Shown piece after piece: positions 1 to 5,892 of a stretch of DNA of 8,054 nucleotides. Position numbers and translations under genes: made by a program. Origin of the DNA: an uncultured Pseudoflavonifractor sp. (GTDB taxonomy: Bacteria; Bacillota_A; Clostridia; Oscillospirales; Oscillospiraceae); the NCBI GenBank assembly GCA_947575475.1, contig CANPNN010000056.1, positions 1-8,054 of the forward strand, in the 5' to 3' direction. Below the pieces are notes generated by a model. It was not told the DNA's origin. It worked only from the letters and a program-made list of their open reading frames with translations, and searched no databases. The number at the start of each line of letters is the position of its first letter. Position 1 is the stretch's first letter.

Positions 1-749
1 TAGATCCGGGTGATGACCGCCACATACTCGGGCCGCTTCATCCGCCCCTCCAGCTTGAGGCAGGCCACCCCCATCTTCCGAAGCTGGCGAAGCCTGTCCG
101 CCAGACAGGCGTCCTTCAGGGACAGGGGATACCCATCCGCCCGTCCATTCCAGCCGTATTTCATCCGGCAGGGCTGGGCGCACAGGCCCCGGTTGCCGCT
201 CCTCTCCCCCACAACGGCGGAGAAAAAGCACTGGCCCGAGTAGCACATGCACAGGGCCCCGTGGCCAAAGACCTCGATCTCAATGGGGGAGTGGGTACAG
301 ATATACTCGATCTCGCTCTCGGGCAGCTCCCGGGAGAGGACCGCCCGGGTCATCCCCAGATCGGCGCAGAGCTTCACCCCGTCCAGATTGTGGACGGTCA
401 TCTGGGTGGAGGCGTGGACAGCCAGGTCCGGGGCGGCCTGCCGCACCGCCCGCAGGACCCCCAGGTCCTGGACCAGCACCGCGTCCGCCCCAAGCTGAGC
501 CGCCCTCCGGGCCTGTTCGGCGGCGGCGGGCAGCTCCCGGTCCGTGAGAAGGGTATTGAGGGTCAGGTAGACCTTGACCCCCCGCAAATGGCAATAGGCG
601 ACCGCCGGGGCAAGATCTGCCTCGGTAAAATTCTTCGCGTTGCGCCTGGCATTGAAATCGCCCAGCCCCAGATAGACCGCGTCCGCCCCGTTCTGGACGG
701 CGGCAGTGAGGGCCTCCGGGGACCCGGCGGGAGACAGAAGCTCCAGCAT
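1..749 (-). CDS. U32 family peptidase / hydroxylase-like protein, 3' end outside the window
   Basis: Translation from the ATG at 747-749 gives 249 residues and stays open to base 1, so the C-terminus is missing. The start MLELLSPAGSPEAL, the GADAVYLG segment (residues 21-28) and KVYLTLNTLL (59-68) are typical of the U32 TIM-barrel-like domain. The U32 signature lies at residues 159-177 (E159, F161, G164, C167, G172, C174, S177). It is followed by C190 and C194 and by LKLEGRMKRPEYVA. The four cysteines C167, C174, C190 and C194 are spaced like those that hold a [4Fe-4S] cluster in the relatives UbiU/UbiV. Family members include collagenase-like proteases and the RNA hydroxylation factors RlhA and TrhP, so the substrate cannot be fixed here. 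The start lies one base after the zapA stop (TAA-G-ATG), so the genes are very likely co-transcribed and translationally coupled. Clostridial copies next to zapA often carry an extra DUF3656 region, which would lie off the edge. Confidence 0.93.
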   Translation of the reverse strand, partial: MLELLSPAGSPEALTAAVQNGADAVYLGLGDFNARRNAKNFTEADLAPAVAYCHLRGVKVYLTLNTLLTDRELPAAAEQARRAAQLGADAVLVQDLGVLRAVRQAAPDLAVHASTQMTVHNLDGVKLCADLGMTRAVLSRELPESEIEYICTHSPIEIEVFGHGALCMCYSGQCFFSAVVGERSGNRGLCAQPCRMKYGWNGRADGYPLSLKDACLADRLRQLRKMGVACLKLEGRMKRPEYVAVITRI

Positions 750-750
750 C

Positions 751-1071
751 TTACTTCCTCTTCTGGTTCTGGAGGCCGAAGATCTCCCGCTTGGCCTCGC
801 TCAGCTCCAGGTTCACCCGCTTGTTCTCCTCCAGGGCCTCCTTGATCTGGGCGCGCAGATTCTCGGCGGTCTCCAGGCTCTTAAAATATTCGTCAGCCAT
901 GTTCAAAGCGGCAAGGACGGCGGCATCGGTGGAAGAGACCCTTCCCCCCTCCTTGACCTCCCCGATCTTGCCATCCACGTAGGCGGCCACCTTTTTCATG
1001 TAGGCGGCGTCTTCAGAGGCTACCAGCGTGTACTCCTGGTCGTCGATGGTCACGGTCACCTTGTTTTGCAC
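751..1071 (-). CDS. zapA: Cell division protein ZapA
   Basis: This encodes 106 residues, a usual length for ZapA. The N-terminal domain (about 1-65) has the family pattern: KVTVTIDDQEYTL, then Y24 and the stretch KVAAYVDGKI, then AAVLAALNMADEY. The C-terminal part (about 66-102) is a charged, Leu-rich coiled coil, which in ZapA makes the dimer/tetramer. ZapA binds FtsZ in the cytoplasm and bundles protofilaments to stabilise the Z-ring. I chose the GTG at 1069-1071 as start because AAGGAGG (1080-1086) stands 8 bases upstream. An out-of-frame ATG at 1074-1076 is too close to that site and reads only six codons. The gene has its own promoter and heads an operon with the U32 gene. Confidence 0.93.
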   Translation of the reverse strand: MQNKVTVTIDDQEYTLVASEDAAYMKKVAAYVDGKIGEVKEGGRVSSTDAAVLAALNMADEYFKSLETAENLRAQIKEALEENKRVNLELSEAKREIFGLQNQKRK

Positions 1072-1079
1072 GGCATACC

Positions 1080-1086
1080 CCTCCTT
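1080..1086 (-). promoter_or_regulatory. Ribosome binding site of zapA, decides a GTG start
   Basis: On the minus strand AAGGAGG lies 8 bases before the GTG at 1071 but only 3 bases before the out-of-frame ATG at 1076. The spacing favours the GTG, and only that frame gives a ZapA protein. Confidence 0.8.
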
Positions 1087-1100
1087 ATTATATATCTATC

Positions 1101-1117
1101 GTATTATATCATAATAC
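1101..1117. promoter_or_regulatory. Palindrome over the zapA -10 box, possible operator
   Basis: GTATTAT-ATC-ATAATAC is a perfect 7-base inverted repeat with a 3-base centre. It contains the whole -10 hexamer (1103-1108) and part of the spacer. A dimeric repressor bound here would block RNA polymerase. An AT-rich promoter can form such a repeat by chance, so the operator role is inferred. Confidence 0.35.
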
Positions 1118-1131
1118 CGCCCAATTGAAAA
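1103..1131 (-). promoter_or_regulatory. Promoter of the zapA-U32 operon
   Basis: A perfect -10 box TATAAT (1103-1108, minus strand) stands 17 bases from a -35-like TTTTCA (1126-1131, 4 of 6 matches to TTGACA). It lies about 30 bases before the zapA start and fits a housekeeping sigma-A promoter. The -10 is embedded in a palindrome, described separately. Confidence 0.7.
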
Positions 1132-1133
1132 AC

Positions 1134-1151
1134 AAAAATTCGTGAATTTTT
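1134..1151. repeat. Short palindrome between the divergent promoters
   Basis: AAAAATTC-GT-GAATTTTT is a perfect 8-base inverted repeat. It sits just upstream of the zapA -35 and well upstream of the dnaD-family promoter, where one bound protein could affect both. The centre is short and no proper T-run follows the stem, so a terminator is less likely than a protein site or an AT-rich UP-like element. Confidence 0.35.
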
Positions 1152-1188
1152 CAGATTTTTCTCTTCCCACATATTTTTCTCTTTTATC

Positions 1189-1217
1189 TTTACCTTCTCC
1201 TCCTTTTCGTGTAAAAT
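1189..1217 (+). promoter_or_regulatory. Promoter of the dnaD-dnaI operon
   Basis: TTTACC (1189-1194, 4 of 6 matches to the -35 consensus) stands 17 bases from TAAAAT (1212-1217, 5 of 6). The predicted RNA start, near 1224, leaves a leader of about 35 bases. A polypyrimidine tract rich in T and C (about 1147-1208) covers the upstream side. Confidence 0.6.
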
Positions 1218-1258
1218 ATGATTGTTATTTTATGACCACCGGAAAGGAGGCGACCCCC

Positions 1259-2236
1259 ATGTCCGATCCCGTTTTTCTCCCGGGCAATATCCTGTCCCTG
1301 TCCGCCGGAGCGGCAGAACGGCTGATCTCCTCGGGCAGCGGGGATGCCGCCCTTTTATACCTGTACCTTTTGAAAGCCGGCGGGCGGTATGACCCCGCCG
1401 CCGCGACCCGCGCCCTCCGGTGGGACTCCCAGCGGACCGCCGGGGCCTTCAGCCTCCTCGCCGGCCTGGGACTGGCCCAGGCTCCCGCCCCGTCCTCCGC
1501 CCCCGCTCCGGCACCCCAGCCGCCGGAATATACCGCCTCCGATATCAACCGGGAGCTGGAAAACCAGGCCTCCCCTTTTCCCGTCTTGGTCCAGGAGGTC
1601 CAGCGGCGGCTTGGCAAGGTCCTGTCCACCAACGACCTGAAGTCCCTCTACACCATCTACGATTTCTCCGGCCTGCCCCCCGAGGTCATCCTTCTGGTGG
1701 TGAACTGGACCATTGAGGAGTTCCAGCGGAAGTACGGCCCCAGCCGGCTGCCCCGGCTGCCCCAGATCCAGCAGGAGGCCATGCGCTGGAAGGAGCGGGG
1801 GGTGGACACGGTGGAGAGCGCCGAGGCCCATATGAGGCGGCTTGCGCAGCTTCGGGACCGCAGCGTTCAGATACTGGCCCTTCTGGACATCCGGGACCAT
1901 AAACCCATCAAGCAGGAGAAGGAATATATCGCCCGGTGGTTGGATATGGGCTTCCCCGACGAGGTCATCCGTCTGGCCTATGAGAAAACCATCATGCAGA
2001 CCCAAAAGCTGTCTTGGAAGTACCTGGATTCCATTCTCACCGACTGGCACCAAAAGGGCCTCCACTCCGTAAAGGAGATCTCCGCCAGAGACAGTGTCCG
2101 GCCCCGCCGCCCCAGGCCCGGAGCCGGAGCCACCGCCCCCCAGCCCGCCGCCCCGGGGGAGGCCGACCGCCGGGCCAGGGAGGATATGGAGCGTCTCCGC
2201 GCCTACCTCAAGCAGCAGGAAAAGGAGGGAACCTGA
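1259..2236 (+). CDS. DnaD domain protein (replication initiation / primosome), two DnaD domains
   Basis: The product is 325 residues. Residues 1-72 resemble a winged-helix N-terminal module (LLYLYLLKAGG, ALRWDSQRTAGAFSLLAGLGL). An Ala/Pro-rich linker (about 75-90) follows. Two DnaD/DnaB_2-type helical domains come next, at about 115-195 and 203-275. The second ends in the family pattern WKYLDSILTDWHQKGL (residues 253-268). The tail (276-325) is basic, Pro-rich and then helical. In Bacillus-type bacteria DnaD and DnaB bind and remodel origin or fork DNA and recruit the helicase loader. The ATG at 1259 is chosen because AAAGGAGG (1243-1250) stands 8 bases upstream. An earlier GTG (1142) and ATG (1232) in frame lack such a site. 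The downstream helicase loader begins one base after the stop, supporting a shared role. The protein could equally be called a DnaB (Firmicutes) homologue. Confidence 0.9.
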   Translation: MSDPVFLPGNILSLSAGAAERLISSGSGDAALLYLYLLKAGGRYDPAAATRALRWDSQRTAGAFSLLAGLGLAQAPAPSSAPAPAPQPPEYTASDINRELENQASPFPVLVQEVQRRLGKVLSTNDLKSLYTIYDFSGLPPEVILLVVNWTIEEFQRKYGPSRLPRLPQIQQEAMRWKERGVDTVESAEAHMRRLAQLRDRSVQILALLDIRDHKPIKQEKEYIARWLDMGFPDEVIRLAYEKTIMQTQKLSWKYLDSILTDWHQKGLHSVKEISARDSVRPRRPRPGAGATAPQPAAPGEADRRAREDMERLRAYLKQQEKEGT

Positions 2237-2237
2237 A

Positions 2238-3242
2238 ATGGCATACGATCCCATCGTGCTCCGCCGCGCCTCCCAGCGCTTGAACGCCTCCCGGAAGGAG
2301 CGCTCCGAAGCCCAGGAAGCCCTGCGCCGCCGGCTCTACTCCCAGTGCCCCGAGCTTAGCGATATTGACCGCCAGCTCCGGGGGACCATTCTGGATATCA
2401 TCACCTCCAGCCTACGCAAGGGCAGCGATCCCAGCCCCGCCCTCCAGGTGATCCGGGACAAGAATATGGACCTTCAGGTCCGGCAGGCTCAGCTTTTGCA
2501 GGGCCTGGGCTATCCCCCCGACGCTCTGGAGGACGCCCCTGCCTGCAAAAAATGCGGAGACGCCGGCTGGATCGGCTCCCAAATGTGCCATTGCCTGCAG
2601 GCCCTCTGCGCCCAGGAGCAGGTGCGGGAGCTGTCCAAGCTCCTGGACCTGGGGGACCAATCCTTCGACCACTTTTCCCTGGAATGGTACTCCCCCCTCC
2701 CCTGGCCGGGGGAGAACCTGTCCCCCAAGGAGAATATGGAGTTTATCTATGACTTCTGTCTGAATTACGCCCAGAAATTCGGCAAATTTCTGTTCCCCAA
2801 CCTGTTTTTGACGGGCGACCCCGGTCTCGGCAAGACCTTTCTGTCCGCCTGCATTGCCCGGGCGGTAGCGGAAAACGGCTTTTCGGTGGTCTATGACACC
2901 GCCGTCAATCTTTTCGCCCGGTTTGAGGAACAAAAATTTTCCAAAAACGTCCAAGAGGAGAGAGAGGCTAAGGACGAGACCCGCCGTTACCTGAACTGCG
3001 ACCTGCTCATCCTGGACGACCTGGGCAGCGAGCTGACCACCCCCTTTGTCCAAAGTGCCCTCTACACCTTGGTAAACACCCGCCTGACCCAGAACCGGGC
3101 CACCGTGATCTCCACCAACCTTTCCATGGACGGCATGCGTCAGCGCTACAACGGTCAGACCGCCTCCCGGCTGGAGGGGGAGTACCGGGTCCTGCGGTTT
3201 TTCGGGGAGGATATCCGCCTGCAGCGGAAATCCCGGCTGTGA
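2238..3242 (+). CDS. DnaI/DnaC-type AAA+ helicase loader
   Basis: This 334-residue ATPase should load the replicative helicase onto origin DNA. An N-terminal helical part (1-98) is followed by a cysteine cluster, C103-x2-C106-x10-C117-H-C119, probably a zinc site like the one in the helicase-binding domain of DnaI. The AAA+ domain has Walker A GDPGLGKT (193-200), Walker B LLILDD (256-261), a sensor-1 stretch VISTNLS (290-296, N294) and the arginine-finger region ASRLEGEYRVLRFFGEDIR (309-327). The order and motifs match DnaI/DnaC proteins. IstB-like transposase helpers share the ATPase, but no transposon is nearby and the N-terminal zinc module plus the DnaD partner argue for a replication role. 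The ATG at 2238 has GGAGGG (2224-2229) 8 bases upstream, inside the end of the previous gene, and follows its stop by one base, so translation is likely coupled. Confidence 0.92.
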   Translation: MAYDPIVLRRASQRLNASRKERSEAQEALRRRLYSQCPELSDIDRQLRGTILDIITSSLRKGSDPSPALQVIRDKNMDLQVRQAQLLQGLGYPPDALEDAPACKKCGDAGWIGSQMCHCLQALCAQEQVRELSKLLDLGDQSFDHFSLEWYSPLPWPGENLSPKENMEFIYDFCLNYAQKFGKFLFPNLFLTGDPGLGKTFLSACIARAVAENGFSVVYDTAVNLFARFEEQKFSKNVQEEREAKDETRRYLNCDLLILDDLGSELTTPFVQSALYTLVNTRLTQNRATVISTNLSMDGMRQRYNGQTASRLEGEYRVLRFFGEDIRLQRKSRL

Positions 3243-3244
3243 TT

Positions 3245-3295
3245 TTTCCTGGGAAATAAATCCGTTCCAGGGAAATCATTGCTTTTCTTGGAAAA
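3245..3295. repeat. Three evenly spaced TTCC-N-GGGAA half-palindromes, possible operator array
   Basis: TTCCTGGGAAAT (3246-3257) and TTCCAGGGAAAT (3265-3276) agree at 11 of 12 bases and lie 19 bases apart. A weaker third copy, TTTTCTTGGAAAA (3283-3295), lies about 19 bases further on. Each is an imperfect inverted repeat, centred near 3250.5, 3269.5 and 3289. The first two lie upstream of the -35 box and the third overlaps the -35 end and spacer of the promoter for the 790-residue surface protein. The arrangement suits cooperative binding by a dimeric regulator. The pairing of the first two copies is too loose and lacks a T-run, so it is not a convincing terminator of the upstream operon. Confidence 0.45.
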
Positions 3296-3307
3296 ACAGC
3301 GTATAAT
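3279..3307 (+). promoter_or_regulatory. Promoter of the first SLH surface-protein gene
   Basis: TTGCTT (3279-3284) and a perfect TATAAT (3302-3307) are separated by 17 bases. The expected RNA start is near 3314, giving a leader of about 47 bases ending in GGAGGAG (3348-3354), 6 bases before the ATG. Confidence 0.7.
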
Positions 3308-3360
3308 GTGGTTTACACAAATCCCATCCACACCATCTTGAATGTCTGGAGGAGTCAAAT

Positions 3361-5733
3361 ATGAAATGGAAACGGTTCGGAGCGGCGGCCCTCTCTCTGG
3401 CGCTGACCCTCTCCCTGACAGCGGTCCCCGCTCACGCCCTGTCCTTTACCGATGTGAGCACGGACTTCTGGGGCTACGAGGACATCACCAAAATGTCCAA
3501 TCTGGGCTATGCCAAGGGCTATGACGACGGCACCTTCAAGCCCAACGGGCGCATGACCGCCGCCGAGACGCTCCTCTTCTGCGCCCGGGCCACCGGTGTG
3601 GACAAGACCACCCAGGCCAAGATCGCTGAGGACCGGAAGGAGGAGATGACCGAGATCCTGCCCCGGTCCAACAATATGAACGTCTGGGCCGCCGCCGAGA
3701 TGGCTCTGGCGGTAGAGACGGGAGTCCTCTCCATCTCCGAGCTGGAGGCTCTCTCCCAGGTGGACCCCAAGACCGAGAATTCCTCCAGCGGAGAGCGCAC
3801 CTACCTGGAGGAGACCATGTCCCGGGAGAATATCTGCATGTATCTCGTTCGGGCCATGCAGCTGGAGCCTCTGGCCAGCGGACTTTCCAATTACACTCTG
3901 AGCTATGCCGACAAGGAGGATGTGTCCCCCGCCCTCCAGCCCTATGTCTATGTCCTGACCAATTTCGGTATCGTCAAGGGCAAGGACGGCGGCCTTTTCG
4001 ATCCCCAGGGCTCCGTCACCCGGGCTGAGATGACCACCATGCTCAGCCGCGCCCTCACCTTTATGGAGGAGGCCGGCATTGTCACCGAGCTGAGCGAATA
4101 CACCGACTATGACTGGAAGGCCGGCGTCATCTCCACCGTGACCAACGCCGCCGACGGCTCCCTGATCCTGGCTCTCAGCAGCGAGATCTCCGGGACCCAG
4201 TCCTATTCCATCCCCGCTACCGCCAAGATCTATGACGACAATATGCTCACCACCTCCACCGCCCTCCGGGCGGGCCAGTACGCCCGACTGAACCTGACCG
4301 CAGGCGGGGCCGTGCGGGAGGTACGGCTCAGCGGTGCGGTGAGCACCTATTCGGGCACGATCTCCGACCTCACCGACAACCAGCTCACCCTCCTCATCAA
4401 CGGGGTGGCCCACACCCTCACCATTGACCGTTTCACCGAGGTGTCCGTGGGCAAGACTGTGGGCGACCGGGAGATCATTGACGAGGAGGCCGGCTATACC
4501 GCCGCCGTCTGCACCGTAGACGAGATGGGCCACCTGGCCGCCGTCCGGTTCTCCGGCGGCACCCAGCTTATGAGCGGCCTGGTGGAGAGCGTCACCACCA
4601 TCGGCAACAACACTACCCTGGGCGTCACCGGCTTTAACGGCGTGGTCTACCACTATGCCGTTCCCCTGGGTGTCACCGTCACGGTCAACGGCACTCTGGG
4701 TTCCCTGTCCTCCGCCCATGTGGGCAAGTATGTCCAGATCCGGGTGGGCACCGACAACAACCAGGTATCCAGCGTAGCCGTGGATACGGTGAGCAATTTC
4801 ATCCAAGGTCCCATCAAGCGTCTGGGCACCGTAGGCACCGCCCGCAGCGTCTACATTACCGATATTTTCTCCGGCAAGGAGTACACTCCCACCGTAAGCC
4901 AATCGGCCGCCATCACCTATGACGGCGAGATAAAGACCGTCAGCCAGATCGAGCAGGGCTGGTACGTCACCGCCATGCTCACAGGCAATATGGTCGTTCA
5001 GCTGGACGGCTTCCCCGGTTCGGCCACCGTGGAGGGAACCCTCTCCTCCATCAGCTACGGCTCCCCTCTCACCACCATCCAGATCACCCAGGAGGATGAC
5101 AGCGTGGTGAGCTACAGCCTGGATATTACCGATCTGCCCACCATCAACCGCAGCGGAAAATCCGGCTCCATTACGGAGCTCATCACCGGGGACCATGTGG
5201 TGGTCACCATCCGGTATAATGAGGTAGAGCGCATCGACGCCACCCCCCAGACCGCCGACCTCAGCGGCGTCATCGAAGAGATCACCATGACCGGCCAGGG
5301 TATCTCCATGAAGGTGAAGCAGACCAATGGGACCACCGAGACCTACACCGTCTTTGACGGCGTCTCCGTGACCCAGGCAGGCAAGTCCTCCAACATCTAT
5401 AACCTGAAGCCCGGCTTCACCATCGATATGGTGACCAACGGCGAACAGATCGTCTCCATCGATATTACCGCCGTGGCCTCCTCCTCCACCGAGCTTACCG
5501 GCACGGTGCTGCTGACCAGCAATACCAGCAGCGCCAAGACCGTCACCCTCCAGATCACCGATTCCATGGGCAAGACCAGCCTGGTGGTGGTGGACGTAAA
5601 GAACGCAAACCTGATGAACCTGGCCGGCTCCAGCCTGAGCCTGAACAGCGGCTTCGCCGCCGGCGACATCGTCCGGGCCTTCGGCGCCTATGATGGAGCC
5701 ACCTTTGTGGCCACCATCGTCATCAAGCAGTAA
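3361..5733 (+). CDS. Exported SLH-domain surface protein with seven ~77-residue beta repeats
   Basis: The product has 790 residues. A signal peptide (MKWKRF, then a hydrophobic Ala/Leu stretch, likely cut after AHA at about 26) sends it across the membrane. SLH 1 (29-77) has FTDV, FW and GYDDGTFKP. SLH 2 (about 105-168) is degenerate and stretched by a charged insert. SLH 3 (181-232) ends in VTRAEMTTMLSRAL. SLH modules normally hold proteins to pyruvylated secondary cell-wall polymer. Residues 247-790 are Ser/Thr/Gly/Val-rich, with few cysteines overall (C74, C159, C384), and form seven tandem beta repeats described separately. No catalytic motif, sortase signal or C-terminal membrane helix is visible, so anchoring is through the N-terminal SLH region. 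A structural, S-layer-like or adhesive role is likely but not shown. The gene has its own promoter and a terminator, so it is probably monocistronic. Confidence 0.9.
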   Translation: MKWKRFGAAALSLALTLSLTAVPAHALSFTDVSTDFWGYEDITKMSNLGYAKGYDDGTFKPNGRMTAAETLLFCARATGVDKTTQAKIAEDRKEEMTEILPRSNNMNVWAAAEMALAVETGVLSISELEALSQVDPKTENSSSGERTYLEETMSRENICMYLVRAMQLEPLASGLSNYTLSYADKEDVSPALQPYVYVLTNFGIVKGKDGGLFDPQGSVTRAEMTTMLSRALTFMEEAGIVTELSEYTDYDWKAGVISTVTNAADGSLILALSSEISGTQSYSIPATAKIYDDNMLTTSTALRAGQYARLNLTAGGAVREVRLSGAVSTYSGTISDLTDNQLTLLINGVAHTLTIDRFTEVSVGKTVGDREIIDEEAGYTAAVCTVDEMGHLAAVRFSGGTQLMSGLVESVTTIGNNTTLGVTGFNGVVYHYAVPLGVTVTVNGTLGSLSSAHVGKYVQIRVGTDNNQVSSVAVDTVSNFIQGPIKRLGTVGTARSVYITDIFSGKEYTPTVSQSAAITYDGEIKTVSQIEQGWYVTAMLTGNMVVQLDGFPGSATVEGTLSSISYGSPLTTIQITQEDDSVVSYSLDITDLPTINRSGKSGSITELITGDHVVVTIRYNEVERIDATPQTADLSGVIEEITMTGQGISMKVKQTNGTTETYTVFDGVSVTQAGKSSNIYNLKPGFTIDMVTNGEQIVSIDITAVASSSTELTGTVLLTSNTSSAKTVTLQITDSMGKTSLVVVDVKNANLMNLAGSSLSLNSGFAAGDIVRAFGAYDGATFVATIVIKQ
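4099..5730 (+). repeat. Seven tandem ~77-residue protein repeats in the SLH surface protein
   Basis: Each unit opens with a G-x-[IVL] step at G255, G332, G406, G483, G559, G636 and G714, giving spacings of 77, 74, 77, 76, 77 and 78 residues. A second fixed point, a Gly before a beta strand (e.g. GQYARL, GKYVQI, GDHVVV, GDIVRA), falls at G305, G378, G455, G533, G610, G685 and G768, i.e. 46-54 residues after the first. Units end in strands such as EVRL, AVRF, SVAV, RIDA, SIDI and TIVI. Units 4 and 5 are the most alike, sharing GKS. The pattern recalls small OB-like repeats such as DUF5666, but that link is only by eye. The DNA is too diverged to be called a recent tandem repeat. Confidence 0.75.
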
Positions 5734-5758
5734 GGGCAGAAGGAACCTCTGAAAAAAA

Positions 5759-5798
5759 GGGGGACCATTCCCAAGACTTGGGGTGGTCCCCTCTTTCT
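5759..5798 (+). terminator. Intrinsic terminator after the SLH repeat protein gene
   Basis: The arm GGGGACCA (5760-5767) pairs perfectly with TGGTCCCC (5784-5791), and an inner CCCAA (5770-5774) can pair with TTGGG (5778-5782) around a GAC loop. CTCTTTCT follows on the plus strand. A7 (5752-5758) precedes the stem, so the minus strand would also end in a T-run and the element could work in both directions. It starts 26 bases after the stop codon. Confidence 0.85.
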
Positions 5799-5812
5799 AT
5801 GCGGTGGGCATA

Positions 5813-5841
5813 TTGTTTTTTCTTTTCGGGTGATATATAAT
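5813..5841 (+). promoter_or_regulatory. Promoter of the FG-GAP SLH protein gene
   Basis: TTGTTT (5813-5818) and a perfect TATAAT (5836-5841) are 17 bases apart, in an AT-rich patch immediately after the terminator. This shows the second surface gene is transcribed on its own. No copy of the TTCC-N-GGGAAAT motif found before the first surface gene is seen here. Confidence 0.7.
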
Positions 5842-5873
5842 ATTTTTCAGCTTTTTGACCCCACTCCATACAT

Positions 5874-5880
5874 AAGGAGG
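5874..5880 (+). promoter_or_regulatory. Ribosome binding site with long spacing
   Basis: AAGGAGG is a full match to the anti-Shine-Dalgarno sequence but stands 12 bases before the ATG at 5893, longer than the 6-8 bases used by the other plus-strand genes here. No better start lies between, and the ATG begins a clear signal peptide, so the start is kept. Confidence 0.65.
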
Positions 5881-5892
5881 CAAATCAGCGCC

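Noticed and set aside
261..845. 194-residue plus-strand frame opposite the U32 and zapA genes
   Set aside because: It is antisense to two recognised genes and its translation has no family features.
1142..1258. N-terminal extension of the dnaD-family protein by 39 residues (GTG at 1142) or 9 residues (ATG at 1232)
   Set aside because: The extension from 1142 reads through the predicted promoter and neither start has a ribosome binding site; the ATG at 1259 has one at the right distance.
1355..2254. 299-residue minus-strand frame opposite the dnaD-family gene
   Set aside because: Gly/Leu-rich shadow frame with no recognisable domain; the plus strand has DnaD domains and a good ribosome binding site.
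2412..3053. 213-residue minus-strand frame opposite the helicase loader
   Set aside because: The plus strand encodes intact Walker A and B motifs across the same bases.
2238..3242. IstB-type transposase helper of an IS21-like element
   Set aside because: There is no IstA gene or terminal repeat nearby, and the protein has the DnaI-like cysteine module and a DnaD partner.
3248..3271. CCTGG/CCAGG hairpin as a terminator of the dnaD-dnaI operon
   Set aside because: The stem has only 5 pairs, the loop is 14 bases and no T-run follows. The bases are better explained as repeated regulator-like sites.
3355..5196. 613-residue open frame on the minus strand opposite the SLH repeat gene
   Set aside because: It mirrors the codon pattern of the real gene (GC-rich third positions), gives Gly/His/Val-rich low-complexity protein with no known motif, and lacks a ribosome binding site. 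The plus frame has a signal peptide and SLH domains.
4099..5730. Recent DNA-level tandem duplication or phase-variable repeats in the SLH gene
   Set aside because: The units align as protein only; no long identical DNA copies or short slippage tracts were seen.
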